DNA from: Calothrix parasitica NIES-267 | Lineage (GTDB): Bacteria; Cyanobacteriota; Cyanobacteriia; Cyanobacteriales; Nostocaceae | Length of the DNA: 64,000 nt | NCBI RefSeq assembly: GCF_002368095.1 | Contig: NZ_AP018227.1 | Span: 1,200,936-1,264,935 of the forward strand | Direction: 5' to 3' | Shown: positions 28,101 to 37,700 of the stretch, piece after piece | How positions within the stretch are numbered: the first letter of the stretch is position 1 | Layout of the letters: each line of letters starts with the position of its first letter | The notes under the pieces: model-generated | The model's database searches: none | Seen by the model: the letters and a program-made list of their open reading frames with translations, nothing else | Told to the model about the DNA's origin: nothing | Program-made: the position numbers and the translations under genes

Positions 28101-28402
28101 AAATAATCGCGTAAAATAGCAGTATCGCTTCTAAAATCTTTAATTGAAACATGAGTAACCTGAGCATCTACAAAGCCTCTTTGAAAATTAAATGCTGGCA
28201 GATTATTGAGTAAATATTGATATTTTCTGCGCCAATTTTGAAATGAATTAGCAATATATGGAGCAGTTGCTAATCTTCCTGTTAATTGCTTAAAATCTTT
28301 TGAATTATTTTTATGACTTGAATAAACCAGAATATTAATTCGCTCAAATCCTCGTTTGAAGAAATCGCCATCACACGGCTGAAAAATAACCAGTTTTTCC
28401 AT
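25187..28402 (-). CDS. CHAT-NACHT protein with multi-pass membrane C-terminus (STAND-type)
   Basis: 1071 residues. The N-terminal half contains a caspase-like CHAT protease domain with the His of FCFSGHS (about 257) and the Cys of FNSCDGLG (about 302). A NACHT NTPase follows with Walker A LGEPGSGKTT (about 503) and Walker B LLLLLDGLDEV (about 580). From about residue 760 to 1035 there are several hydrophobic helices (LIFGILAGLAMAFYFA and others), then a short cytosolic end YHRSLLEYFACL, as in other membrane NACHT proteins. STAND NTPases with CHAT effectors act as signal-triggered switches in immunity or programmed death; the trigger here is unknown. It is the last gene of a minus-strand set with DUF1822 (124 nt upstream) and an HTH/sigma-like gene. 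Key residues are intact. Confidence 0.85.
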   Translation of the reverse strand: MEKLVIFQPCDGDFFKRGFERINILVYSSHKNNSKDFKQLTGRLATAPYIANSFQNWRRKYQYLLNNLPAFNFQRGFVDAQVTHVSIKDFRSDTAILRDYLNHWLDSEIFIPTKNDLTQALQLNPQDEVSFVIETSEISSPETKNILHRLPWHWWNIFPNHYKIEFSISLNEFKPGLINKENTLNNQNTRLRRVRILGIFGNTNSSEYIKDIDIQTDQKIIKDLRSKGASPRFLHQPKRSEFTELWHDAIDIFCFSGHSNSQEDCSTGWLYINSQEEGLEIKELKNALRTATDKGLQLVIFNSCDGLGLAQAISDLSIPQIIVWREPVPDKVAQRFLFYFLESFASDNSLYQSVREAREKLQLEGLDKKLPGVTALPTIVDNSGGRTIPWKQIRRTRSRISTACHRVPISAQEFKNRGILLSKVNNLWVKPILQNQLQSQLKIELGLEEHPDALNLPSRITFETPSQHRRNLPLGTRAIDVFDELNDDDESIAGRTLLILGEPGSGKTTTLLEIARDLIADAREDTALPIPVMLNLSSWSSFLGTNNFTNWLINKLYEEYQIAKSQAKIWLENQKLLLLLDGLDEVKEEQRSSCLAGINQFIRKYSETEIIVCSRIHDYNSISEKFQFQAAIYIQSLTKEQIHRYLQQGGEQLAAVKILLSEDEKLLSLAKNPLMLNIITIACRGMSLEELQVSNSVEESRQSLFMNYIFRMFERRNIGHKYSKKKSLHYLICLAQRMEKSSQSKYLIEQMQPDWLQTSFQQLVYNLGVRLIFGILAGLAMAFYFATQVTTNFLSFTSLIIPSIISAMIFSLLSGLLKGRLLGIFCGLMYAGLTSLMTWHLLPPDEAGSHMILLSTLLINGVVFGLFLEIGLRNINIQIVDTIRWSFNRAFTFTKYGLFLGSVYVGIRLIFTNRYFRENGWKYMIYELLLFSLVSGVIGGLDKGKEIEKTTLPNQGIIRSARYSILFFITFFPIGMIGSIPYSENIRETICISFTVGLLAGLAGGQFSGLIVIKHLVLRFILWVNDYIPFNCASFLDYATERILLQKSGGGYIFYHRSLLEYFACLQETDV

Positions 28403-28526
28403 AAGTCATGTTTTGGTAGACACTATATACCCCTTTTAAGGAAGCTGGATAGGAAGTTTCAGCAAATTTTTTCTATCTAAAATATAGAATCAAATTTCCG
28501 GAAGGCGAACTAATACTGCGTTCCAA

Positions 28527-29441
28527 TTAGATAATAAAACTTTCGTTAAAAACAGCATCACCTAACGAGATTTGAACGGTAAACTGGCTTTTGGAAGGTT
28601 CAATAAATCTTAATTGGATTATATTGTCAGCTTCTCTTGCCTTGATTTCCGCTGTTTCAGACTCCAGCATAACTTTTAATCCTATACCAAGAGGTAGGTA
28701 TTCATCTCTATCCATAGGAATAACTTGTACGAGTATATTAGTTTTATCTTCTATTTCTGGCTGAATAGTAATAACCAAAGCAACAGATTTATTACTTAAT
28801 AGTACTCCCAAGTCAATTTTTTTGGTTCGACTTATCGGTGGATGTTTTTTGCTACTTCTAGCACTTCCTAAAGCTATTTTTTCTCTTCGATAAGCTAATA
28901 CTGTTTCTGTCGGTTGCCAGTCTTGATGAAAAATCCCTTCTAACCAATGACCTAATTCAATTTTACGTATATTTCTTTCTAGTAATAATTGTAATTCTTC
29001 TAGCGGACGTAATTGAGAGCGAGTAATTTTTTCGGTTACTGGTTTTTCAATAAATCCTAATAATTTAGCTTCTGTAGCAATCTCCTCGATTTCAACAGCA
29101 ATACAGTAATTACTTTCAAACCAAACTTCTGCTGGAATATGAATAAATTCTTCATCTGGGTATACGGGTCTGCATTCAATCTTGCCATAGTTGATTATTT
29201 GTAAATCTGATGCATCCATAAGAGTTTGCCAGATATAATCCCAACTATTACTAGCTTCTAAGTCAGTTTCAAATCCTAAATGCTGTAAATAGAGGTTAAC
29301 AGCATAAACTGCTAATGAATTTCGATATACTTGCTCGCCTTTTTTTATATTCTCTTGATAGTGCTGAAATTTTTCTGCTATGGATTGAGCTTCTGGGGGT
29401 ATTATTATTTGAGAACCAAAAGATTCATTGGGATTAATCAT
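28527..29441 (-). CDS. DUF1822 family protein
   Basis: 304 residues. The N-terminal segment (IPPEAQSIAEKFQHYQENIK), AVYAVNLYLQHLGFETDLEA, IECRPVYPDEEFIHIPAEVW and VAVEIEE-like strands are typical of the cyanobacterial DUF1822 family. The C-terminal half is beta-rich (VALVITIQPE, VQVIPM, GLKVMLES), possibly an Ig-like or C2-like fold. No catalytic motif is seen. In cyanobacteria this family is commonly found next to sigma-like regulators and CHAT or NACHT genes, as here; it lies 29 nt after the HTH/sigma-like gene and 124 nt before the CHAT-NACHT gene. Function unknown; an accessory or sensor role in a switch system is inference. Confidence 0.75.
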   Translation of the reverse strand: MINPNESFGSQIIIPPEAQSIAEKFQHYQENIKKGEQVYRNSLAVYAVNLYLQHLGFETDLEASNSWDYIWQTLMDASDLQIINYGKIECRPVYPDEEFIHIPAEVWFESNYCIAVEIEEIATEAKLLGFIEKPVTEKITRSQLRPLEELQLLLERNIRKIELGHWLEGIFHQDWQPTETVLAYRREKIALGSARSSKKHPPISRTKKIDLGVLLSNKSVALVITIQPEIEDKTNILVQVIPMDRDEYLPLGIGLKVMLESETAEIKAREADNIIQLRFIEPSKSQFTVQISLGDAVFNESFII

Positions 29442-29470
29442 AGCTAACTCATTATTTTGTAAAGTGAATT

Positions 29471-30358
29471 TTAAATATTTTTTTTAATATAATTTCTATA
29501 TTTATCAATACAGCGTTTCTGTAAAGTATATAAAGATTGCAGTGGTACATCAAAATTGTCTGCAATTTCTTTCATTTTGTTCCCATCGCGTAGTGAAAGT
29601 ACAATTTCTCTAAAGTTTGCTTGTGGTTTATTTTTGATATGTTCGCTTCTAAAAACTCCCATTTCATCTTGTTCAATTAGATTGATAATCTTTGCTGATA
29701 ATGGAATTTCTTCACTCGAAGTAATGGTATTTGTATAATCATTGCTCTCATCATTTAGACTATCTTCAATAAGCAGTAATTCTGGAAATGTTTTATTATA
29801 TTTATCAAGAGCTTTTTTAAAGAGATTTGTTGAGCAGCCATTAAGCCAAGCCATAAAGCGACTCAGGTTTTCATCACTCATATTCTGGCTTTTGTCATAT
29901 TCAAAATTTCTAATTTTTTTACAGATGAAACGCCATATCTGCATTTCATATTCATGGACAATATCCTGATAAAATTTTGACGTTCGATAGTTTATATAAG
30001 GACGCTTCATCTTACCGGAGATGCGAATCGCATAAAACAATTGTTGACAAGCAGATAAATACTTTTTTGTTTCAGGTGGATAAAGTTGCTCAATATTTAA
30101 TGATTGACCAATTGCTTTTGCATTAATGGCTAAAATATCAATTTGTTGATATATTTGCTGCTTTAATAACTCATCTAAAGGTAATTTGATAAATAATTTT
30201 TGCAGTTCGTTTTCATCACATACATTAGATGCTTCCTGTAAAAGTATCTGGTATACCTGACCATAAATTTCTTGATGAATATCAGGAATTCGTTTTCTAA
30301 CCTCACAGTAAAGTCTGTGAGATTGTAGAGATTTACTAATTAGAGATTCTAACTCCAT
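29471..30358 (-). CDS. Sigma-factor-like / HTH regulator upstream of the DUF1822 and CHAT-NACHT genes
   Basis: 295 residues from the first ATG (MELESLISKSLQ) at 30358; the frame is open further to a TTG at 30439. The helical body (IWRFICKKIRNFEYDKSQN, SRFMAWLNGCSTNLFKKALD) and the C-terminal helix-turn-helix (FREIVLSLRDGNKMKEIADN, VPLQSLYTLQKRCIDKYR) resemble regions 2 and 4 of atypical sigma-70 proteins that often precede DUF1822 genes in cyanobacteria. Region-2 residues for -10 recognition are not obvious, so it could be a regulator rather than a true sigma factor. It is the first gene of the minus-strand set and probably controls it. Confidence 0.5.
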   Translation of the reverse strand: MELESLISKSLQSHRLYCEVRKRIPDIHQEIYGQVYQILLQEASNVCDENELQKLFIKLPLDELLKQQIYQQIDILAINAKAIGQSLNIEQLYPPETKKYLSACQQLFYAIRISGKMKRPYINYRTSKFYQDIVHEYEMQIWRFICKKIRNFEYDKSQNMSDENLSRFMAWLNGCSTNLFKKALDKYNKTFPELLLIEDSLNDESNDYTNTITSSEEIPLSAKIINLIEQDEMGVFRSEHIKNKPQANFREIVLSLRDGNKMKEIADNFDVPLQSLYTLQKRCIDKYRNYIKKNI

Positions 30359-30439
30359 TGGCAAGGCTCTTGTTAACAAGACGCTATAACTACTAATTCC
30401 GGCTAATGCGTCTATTATTCTGTAAATAAAAATCAACAA

Positions 30440-31116
30440 ACATTAAGAAAAAGTTTACATAAAAAATAAATCAGTCAGTGGAATTAGTAAATTAAGTCTC
30501 GAATTAACTTTAATTTCACTCAAAGGAGGATTTTATGTACAAGTTCTGACAAAATGTTGTTACTCAAATACAGAGTGATGGCTGATTGTAAACAAAAACA
30601 ATGAGGAGTTAATAAAAATGTAATCTTGAAAACAAAAAGAATAATATTCCGACGTAGGCTAATAGCTAAAAAGTTATGGGTTATTTCGTGTTGCAAATTT
30701 ATTACTCAAGCTTCTATCTTTATTTGAATTTCTATTGCAAATATGTCTAACGATAGATGATAAAAAATTGCTAGCTAATTAATTTCTTATTGCAATATGT
30801 TTAATTTAAATTAAAAAAATATTAAATTCTGCTAATCTCATAAAACTAGCAGGATAATTGATTGTCAGTAAAATTAAGTACACAAGACTAGCAGCAATTA
30901 CTTTCGTTCAATACTGCATTAGTCCGCTAGACAGCCTTATATATATCTGATATTCAGGAGAATAAATATTCGGAAAGACTTTACGTAATTAAATTTGGGG
31001 ATAGCTCAATAATGATGGATGGTTCTCCCAGTTAATCTGTTTTGAGCTTTAAGTATCACTATTGGATTCGCTTAAATACTGAGTCAACTCTGAAACATCT
31101 GTATTCATCAATTTGT
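30440..31116. other. Divergent intergenic region with a strong Shine-Dalgarno and a 4-codon frame
   Basis: AAAGGAGG (30522-30529) is followed 5 nt later by ATG TAC AAG TTC TGA (30535-30549) on the plus strand, an excellent ribosome-binding site in front of a 4-codon frame. It may be a leader peptide, or the start of a gene that has been lost. The rest is AT-rich and should hold the divergent promoters of the sigma-like gene and the eCIS upstream module. I see no other gene. Confidence 0.4.
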
Positions 31117-32433
31117 ATGGTCAATCAATTTTATCCATCACCACCTATAAATCCATTGCATCGTTTGAGCGTTCGTGATGGTTTAGAAGTTAATGCGGAA
31201 CGTTGGGAAATAGCTCATGGCTATCATAGACATCGGCAGAATATTCATTATCAATCGATTAACCAGCCTGGAATTGTTAATGGATTAGGGATACGGATAA
31301 TTGAAACTCCAGAAAAATGGTCGAAGAAACTTAAATCTCAAGGTCGTTGTTTGGAAATACAGCCAGGTATAGCTATAGATGTAGAAGGTAATCCCATCGT
31401 AGTTAACGAAAGTATAGATAGAAAATTTCCATTCATAAAGCCTGACATATCGGGTAAAGATGATAATGGAGAAGTTATTGTTTATTTAGTTGTCAGCTAT
31501 GTAGACAATCGGAGATTGACAGACGAAGAATACTGGAAGATAGATAAAGAACCTTGGAAAGAAAGAGAATGGTTTAGATTTGACCAGCAAACAAATCCAC
31601 CGACTGAAACACAAGTAGAGTTGTGTCGTATTAAACTGCGAGTTGAAGAAGTTGCATCAGATAAATTTAAGCTAAATAATCCAGAAGATGTATTTGAACC
31701 AAAGCTAAATCAAATAGATTTACGTTTCCGTCCCTCTGCGAAAGCTAGACCGCAAGCCTTAGTTAATATTGCTACGACTGCAACTAAGTTGGATAACTCT
31801 ATTTTTCCAAGTATTAATAGTCCTTGTCCAATAACGAATAAAAATCTTAGTTGTTTGATGCAGTCTTTGAATGTACTTTATCCCAGTTTGCAAGGTAATA
31901 CAGAAGTAGCAAATATTGATTTAGAAGAAACATTTGATTTAGAAAATATTGATTTGCTTCATATTCCTTTTAGACAAATACAAAACTTATCTAGGAGTTC
32001 AAATGATGATGTTAGGAAAGAGCATTTAAAGATGTTTAGGGACAAAGGTGGAGTTATTTTAATTGAAGCTGATAGTAAATCTGAAGGGAATTATCAAAAT
32101 ATCATTTCAGATATAAACATAAAAAATTTATTCAGTCTTTATAAAAAAAATCCTTTTCGAGATTGGGATATTCATGACTTAGATAAAAGTAATTTATTAA
32201 AAAGTAAACCATTCTTATTCTCTGCATTACCATTAACGAAGTTGATACTAAACATATGTTATTCAGCAGGAATAATTATAGTTCATGGTAATTTATCAAG
32301 CGCTTGGGGAGGAGGAGAAAATAAAGAATTATCTCGCAATGATATTCGTACCGCTCACGAATTAGGTATTAACATGCTGGATTTTGCTTGGAACAGACGA
32401 AATATGATGAAGTTGTTATCTTCTAATAGTTAA
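31117..32433 (+). CDS. DUF4159-like protein upstream of the eCIS genes
   Basis: 438 residues from ATG 31117 (MVNQFYPSPPINPLHRL). The frame runs back to TTG 31042, but the upstream 25 residues look unlike coding sequence. The N-terminal half (SVRDGLEVNAERWEIAHGYH, GIAIDVEGNPIVV) recalls a conserved N-terminal module of cyanobacterial proteins next to phage-tail-like clusters. The C-terminal half (RDKGGVILIEADSKSE, GIIIVHGNLSSAWGGG, DIRTAHELGINMLDFAWNRR) fits the DUF4159 family, which has a glutamine-amidotransferase-like fold without known activity. No signal peptide is seen. It is 15 nt upstream of the next gene, so it is co-transcribed with the membrane module and the AAA+ gene. Assignment is moderate; a role in the eCIS is inferred from position. 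Confidence 0.5.
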   Translation: MVNQFYPSPPINPLHRLSVRDGLEVNAERWEIAHGYHRHRQNIHYQSINQPGIVNGLGIRIIETPEKWSKKLKSQGRCLEIQPGIAIDVEGNPIVVNESIDRKFPFIKPDISGKDDNGEVIVYLVVSYVDNRRLTDEEYWKIDKEPWKEREWFRFDQQTNPPTETQVELCRIKLRVEEVASDKFKLNNPEDVFEPKLNQIDLRFRPSAKARPQALVNIATTATKLDNSIFPSINSPCPITNKNLSCLMQSLNVLYPSLQGNTEVANIDLEETFDLENIDLLHIPFRQIQNLSRSSNDDVRKEHLKMFRDKGGVILIEADSKSEGNYQNIISDINIKNLFSLYKKNPFRDWDIHDLDKSNLLKSKPFLFSALPLTKLILNICYSAGIIIVHGNLSSAWGGGENKELSRNDIRTAHELGINMLDFAWNRRNMMKLLSSNS

Positions 32434-32448
32434 ATAAGGTTTTGTAAT

Positions 32449-34764
32449 ATGATAAATTCGATTACGACTAAAAAATATAAAAAGAAAATCAAAGTTCAAT
32501 TATCGAAACCGGAAATAACCATTATCCCGAATAGTTTGTCTGAAGATAATGAGTTCAAGGTTACGGTCATTAATGAAACTAGAGATTTTATTAGCTTTCA
32601 ATTAGAACTTCTTGCACCAGGTTTAGAGGATAAATCAGATATAAACTGGTACACAGTAGAACCAGAAATATGCACTAAAAACCCTCCTGGAAGTGAAACA
32701 GAATTTCAGGTATCAATAATTAAACCTCCCATTCCTGCTTATAATCAAACTGTAGACTTAGAGGTAAAAGCTTTCTGTATTGAAGACGAAAAGTTATTTA
32801 ATAGTGAAAATATTCGGTTAAAAATTGAAAATTCTCGACCAAAAATAGAGCTTAAACTTCCATTAGACGAATTAGAAGTTAAACCCGGTGAGAAAAAAGA
32901 TATTCCTGTCATAGTAACTAATTTAAGCTCAAATTTAACTTATGTTGAGCTTCAATTTTTTGCTGAAATTGCTGTTTCGGGATTAGATAAAGTTTTTCCG
33001 ATAGACGGTTATTTAAATTCACAAAGCATCCCACCAGGAAAATCAAAAGTTTTTAAAATACCGTGTAAAATACTTGATAAAACTAAACCGGGTAAATATG
33101 AATTTACAGTTACAGATATATCTGACAATAATTATTACCAATCAAATCAAAAAGATAGACCGTTAGCGAAAGAATTTTTAAATGTATTGCCTCATGGGGT
33201 TATAGAATTCAAATGTGATAATCCCGTACAGGAGATTCCTAATACAGACAATGACAGTGAAGGTGGTCAATCGGATACTGCTGAGTATAAATTAGAATTT
33301 GAAAATCAATTTAAATTAAAAGAAGAGATTGGTATACATATTAGAGGAAAAAATCTAGAATTAGTTAATTTTCATGATTGGGAAAGTGTGAAATTAGAAT
33401 CACCAAATCAAAGACCAATCATAGACCTAAAAATTTCAAAACAAAGACCTTTATTCGGGTGGACAAGACAATTTACTTTTTTAGTAGAACCTTATCTGAA
33501 ATCTAATAATAATGTTAGCTTTCAACCCGAGATTAAATTATTAAAATTGAAAGTTGCACCTAAAATTCCTTTTTTAATTCAGCTTTTAGGATTGATATCA
33601 GTTCCTTTATTATTCCTTTCATTAATTAATTATTTCAGATATCCACGACATGATGCACCTGTGACTTCTGTAGTTATAAATGATTTAGCAGGAACAGTTA
33701 TTAGTGGTTCTAGCGACCGTACTATTCGTCGCTGGCAAGTTAATAGTAGCTGGTTTGGAAATAAAAGTGGGTTAAAATTTGAGGATAAAGTTGCATCGGA
33801 AATTCCAAAAGCTGTACGTGTGATACGCTTTTCATCAAGGAATCCTAATGTCGTTGCAGTTGGTTTAGAAAATGGAGAAATTCATCTAAAAAATTTTGAC
33901 TCTGGGAAGCGCATGGGAAACCCATTACTAGAGGATAAAGATATAGGTAATCGCGTATTTGATTTAGAGTTTACAAGTGATTCTCGAACATTAATTGCAG
34001 CTTATGGTGGAGGACAAATTAAGCAGTGGAATTTAAATCAACCTATTTTACCTAAAGAAAATAATGCAAAATTTACAATTTCTACTTTAGATATTAGTGA
34101 AAATAGTCAATTACCTCTTGTTGTGGTAGGAGGACAATTTAACAAATTAGGTTTTTGGGATTGGAAGAACGGGGATAAAAGCAAAATATATCATTTACCA
34201 TATTATGAACAAGATTCAAATAAAAATAACTCTATTTTTGGAAAACAAGATTATATTACCAGTCTTGCAATAGCTGACAAAAAAGACCAATTAATAACAG
34301 CAGATAATCAAGGGACTCTTAAAGTTTGGGACTTGAATAAGATTAGGGAATGTATTAATAAAGATAAACTTTCTCAAAATAATCAAGGTAGCGAGGATAG
34401 AGGTAAGATACCAGAAACCGACCCCGAACAAAAACCTATACCACTCGATTGCGGTAAAGATGAAGTATTGCTTAACAAATTAAAGCTCAAAAATACACAT
34501 ACTTTTCCTAGTATTCGTTCAATTGCTATTACTAAAGATGAATCCTATCTTGCGAGTGCAGGGGATGATGGTAATGTAAGAATTTGGAATTTGAAGAAAC
34601 GGCTCACACGCAAACCTATTTCCTTAATAAACACTGGTAAAAGGCTTAATACTGTTGATATTAAATTTAGAAAAATACGAAGTGAGACAAAAAAAGAACT
34701 ATTAGTAGTTACCGGAGACGATGATAATCGAGTGATGCTGTATCGTGTAAAAATAGGTGATTAA
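32449..34764 (+). CDS. Ig-like / single-TM / WD40-repeat protein, eCIS upstream module
   Basis: 771 residues. Residues ~15-370 are beta-rich Ig-like repeats (PEITIIPNSLSEDNEFKVTV; LELLAPGLE; KPGEKKDIPVIVTNLS). A transmembrane helix lies at about 376-398 (FLIQLLGLISVPLLFLSLIN), followed by WD40 repeats to the end (SVVINDLAGTVISGSSDRTI-RRW, SIAITKDESYLASAGDDGNV-RIW). Ig-like and beta-propeller parts thus lie on opposite sides of a membrane. No catalytic residues are seen. It is 2 nt from the next gene, which has the same Ig-like/TM plan, suggesting a complex. Since the cluster ends in eCIS genes, it is a candidate membrane anchor or docking factor for the injection system; this is inference. 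Confidence 0.65.
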   Translation: MINSITTKKYKKKIKVQLSKPEITIIPNSLSEDNEFKVTVINETRDFISFQLELLAPGLEDKSDINWYTVEPEICTKNPPGSETEFQVSIIKPPIPAYNQTVDLEVKAFCIEDEKLFNSENIRLKIENSRPKIELKLPLDELEVKPGEKKDIPVIVTNLSSNLTYVELQFFAEIAVSGLDKVFPIDGYLNSQSIPPGKSKVFKIPCKILDKTKPGKYEFTVTDISDNNYYQSNQKDRPLAKEFLNVLPHGVIEFKCDNPVQEIPNTDNDSEGGQSDTAEYKLEFENQFKLKEEIGIHIRGKNLELVNFHDWESVKLESPNQRPIIDLKISKQRPLFGWTRQFTFLVEPYLKSNNNVSFQPEIKLLKLKVAPKIPFLIQLLGLISVPLLFLSLINYFRYPRHDAPVTSVVINDLAGTVISGSSDRTIRRWQVNSSWFGNKSGLKFEDKVASEIPKAVRVIRFSSRNPNVVAVGLENGEIHLKNFDSGKRMGNPLLEDKDIGNRVFDLEFTSDSRTLIAAYGGGQIKQWNLNQPILPKENNAKFTISTLDISENSQLPLVVVGGQFNKLGFWDWKNGDKSKIYHLPYYEQDSNKNNSIFGKQDYITSLAIADKKDQLITADNQGTLKVWDLNKIRECINKDKLSQNNQGSEDRGKIPETDPEQKPIPLDCGKDEVLLNKLKLKNTHTFPSIRSIAITKDESYLASAGDDGNVRIWNLKKRLTRKPISLINTGKRLNTVDIKFRKIRSETKKELLVVTGDDDNRVMLYRVKIGD

Positions 34765-34766
34765 TA

Positions 34767-37700
34767 ATGGTAAAAACTACAAGTAGTCGCATTAGTGTAG
34801 AAATTAATCCTTCCCAACAAGAGAGTATAGTACATGCTGGAGGTGTTATAAGCAATCCGATAAAAATTCAAAATAATTATAATAATGATATAAAAATAGG
34901 GATATGGATTGCGTCCTTAGATGGTAAAAGACAGCTACTTGATTGGTGGGAATTTGAAAATAGTGATGACAATCAACCTTTACAATTTCCTTTAACATTA
35001 AAGAAAGGGAAAATTTATAATATTAATTTAAAGTTTCGAGTACCACTAAATGCTCAACCTGAAATATATAAATATGAAATATCAGTAGAAGATAATTGTA
35101 GTAGAACTCCTTTTCGTCGTCCCCAGAAATTAAAAGTTGTAGAAAGTTCGGGTAAAAAAAATCAATGGGATACTGAACCGGAATTTTCTTTAAAACCATC
35201 AACTAGCTCAAGTCAACCTCTTGAATTAAATCCTGCTGAAACTGAAGAAATAAAAGTTACGGTAAAAGTAGAAAATAAATCAAAATGGGTAGATACTTTC
35301 ACTATTGATTGCCCCAATTGGGATGTAGAATGGTTCGATGTAAAGTATCCGGAAAGCTCGTTGGTACGTTTTGGTAAAGTTCAAAAGACCAATGGAATAT
35401 ACCTCAATCCTGGTGACTCAGGAGAATGTGAGTTAAAGCTCTGTCCTCCAAAACATACTCCACCGGGATATTATTTTCCCACGGTACGACTGAGGTCTCA
35501 GCGTGACCCCGACTTAGTGCTTTTAGACGTAGTACATCTGGAAATTTTACCCAATTCACGTTTAACTGTGGAAATGACTCCTCAGAGAACTGAAATTTCA
35601 GGTGGAGAAGAATGCTTTGATTTATATGTCAAAAATGAAGGTAATTTTGATAGAGAAATTAAATTTGATGTAAAAGAAAAAACTTTTGGTGATAAAGGAA
35701 AAACTTTTAGTTATAGTTTTAAAGCTATTAAAAATGAGTCAAAAACAAAAAAAATAACTAGTATAAATTTACAACCAGGAGATTCAAAAGAATTATCTTT
35801 AGCGGTTAAAGCAAAATTATGGAAATGGTGGTTACGGTGTTTTAAACCTAAGCAGCAAGAAATTAATTTTAATGTAGAAATAAACGATTTATTTGATGCT
35901 TCGGAAAAACAAGAAGCTACTCCAAATTTACTTCAAGGGACTTTAATTTGGGTATCTCGTCCCTGGTGGTTTTTATGGTTGTTAGTTACTTTAGCGCTTT
36001 TATCATTTGGAGTAGCAGGGTTTTTGCTCTGGAATAAATTTCTTAAATATCGTTTACCACCGCATTTAAAAGTTACTGAGTTAAGTATTACGAAGAATAG
36101 TAATAATAGTAATGACGGAAAATATAGACAAGGTGATAGCTTAAAGCTTGATTGGAAAGTAGTTAATATAAACAAGTTTGAAGAGATAAGAGTAAAGCTT
36201 ATTACTTTACGTGATAATGTTGAGATTTATAAAAAAGAATATTCTGAAAGGAGTGAAAATAATTCTCTGTCTTTACGATGCGAAAAATATACCAATAAAC
36301 TAAACTGCAAGAATAACTCTACTTTAGAAAAACCTGGTAAATACATTTACAAAATAGAAGTATTCGCGAAAGAATATAAGAAAGAACCGATATATGTCAA
36401 GAAAACGGATACCATAACTGTTCTTCCAAATTTATTACCTCAAGTATTATCCTTATCGACGGATAAACCTAGTTATAAAGTAATTAAAGATAAACAATCG
36501 AATACCTCTAAATTACCTGAAGCAACTTTAAATTGGGAAATTAGTAACCCTAATCAAATTGAAAAATTAAATTTGACGGCTTTGAAGCCAGATAATTCAT
36601 TACACTTTCAAAAAAGTTATATTCTTAAAGACAATAATTTCATAGTTGAGTCGGAAGAAAATAATAGTTCTATAAAAAGAGAAAACATAGACACAAATAA
36701 ATTACCTAACTCAATTATAAATTGTAAAAACAAAGTAAATAAAATAACTTGTAAACAAAAGTTTCCACAAGGTTTAAAATCCGGTGATTACATTTTTCAA
36801 CTAGCTGTAGTTCCAAAAAATTCCAACGGTAAAAAGTTAGAAGCCAAGAAAACGCCAATAATCAAGGTTTTACCAATTCCCCCTACTGCTCCTATTCCTA
36901 ATCCCCAAATTGTCAAATTTTCTTCCGATGAAACTTCTTACCAAGAAGTCAGTTCAAATATATCTCAAACTAAAATTATACCTTCTCAAATTCGTTTAAA
37001 TTGGGAAATTGCTAATGCTCAAAAAATTAAACATATAAAAGTTGTGGGATTGGATTCTGAAGGTAATCTATATTGGCAAAAGCGCTATCTTCTTAATCAA
37101 TTAAATTTCTGTAATGTCGATGAAAATATTGAAGAAAATAAGAAAAATATCAGTTGTAATAATGTTCCTACCGATATTTCTAAAGCTGGTACCTATAAAT
37201 TTGATTTAATTGTCAGTTATGAAGATAAAGAAATACGTCATGAAATCTCTAAAAGTACTCCAAATATCAAAATACAACCTGCTCCGAAGATACAACCAAA
37301 ACCGATTGAAATTATTTCTTTTCAAATAGATGGAGAAGATGCTACTAAAAATCCCAAAAGAATTATTGAGGTTCACCGTGAAATTAAGCCCAAAGATATT
37401 GTTTTATCATGGAAAGTTAAAGGAGAAGATGTAGAAGTCGAGTTACTTCCTTCACCTGGTTTGATTCCAAAAGAACAGAAGAGAATCCGCTATTCTCCCT
37501 CACAATCATCTGGTAGTGAAACTATTACTCTAAAAGTCAAAAATAAAAAGACTGGTGAGGAAAAAACTCGCACGGTCGTGATTCAAACTGTTGATATAAC
37601 TCCACCAGCACCAGTTCAACCTACTCCCGATAATTCATCTCAACAAGGTTTTCCCAATGTTTCTAATCCTGAAGAATCTGGAACTTCTGGAAATTCTAGA

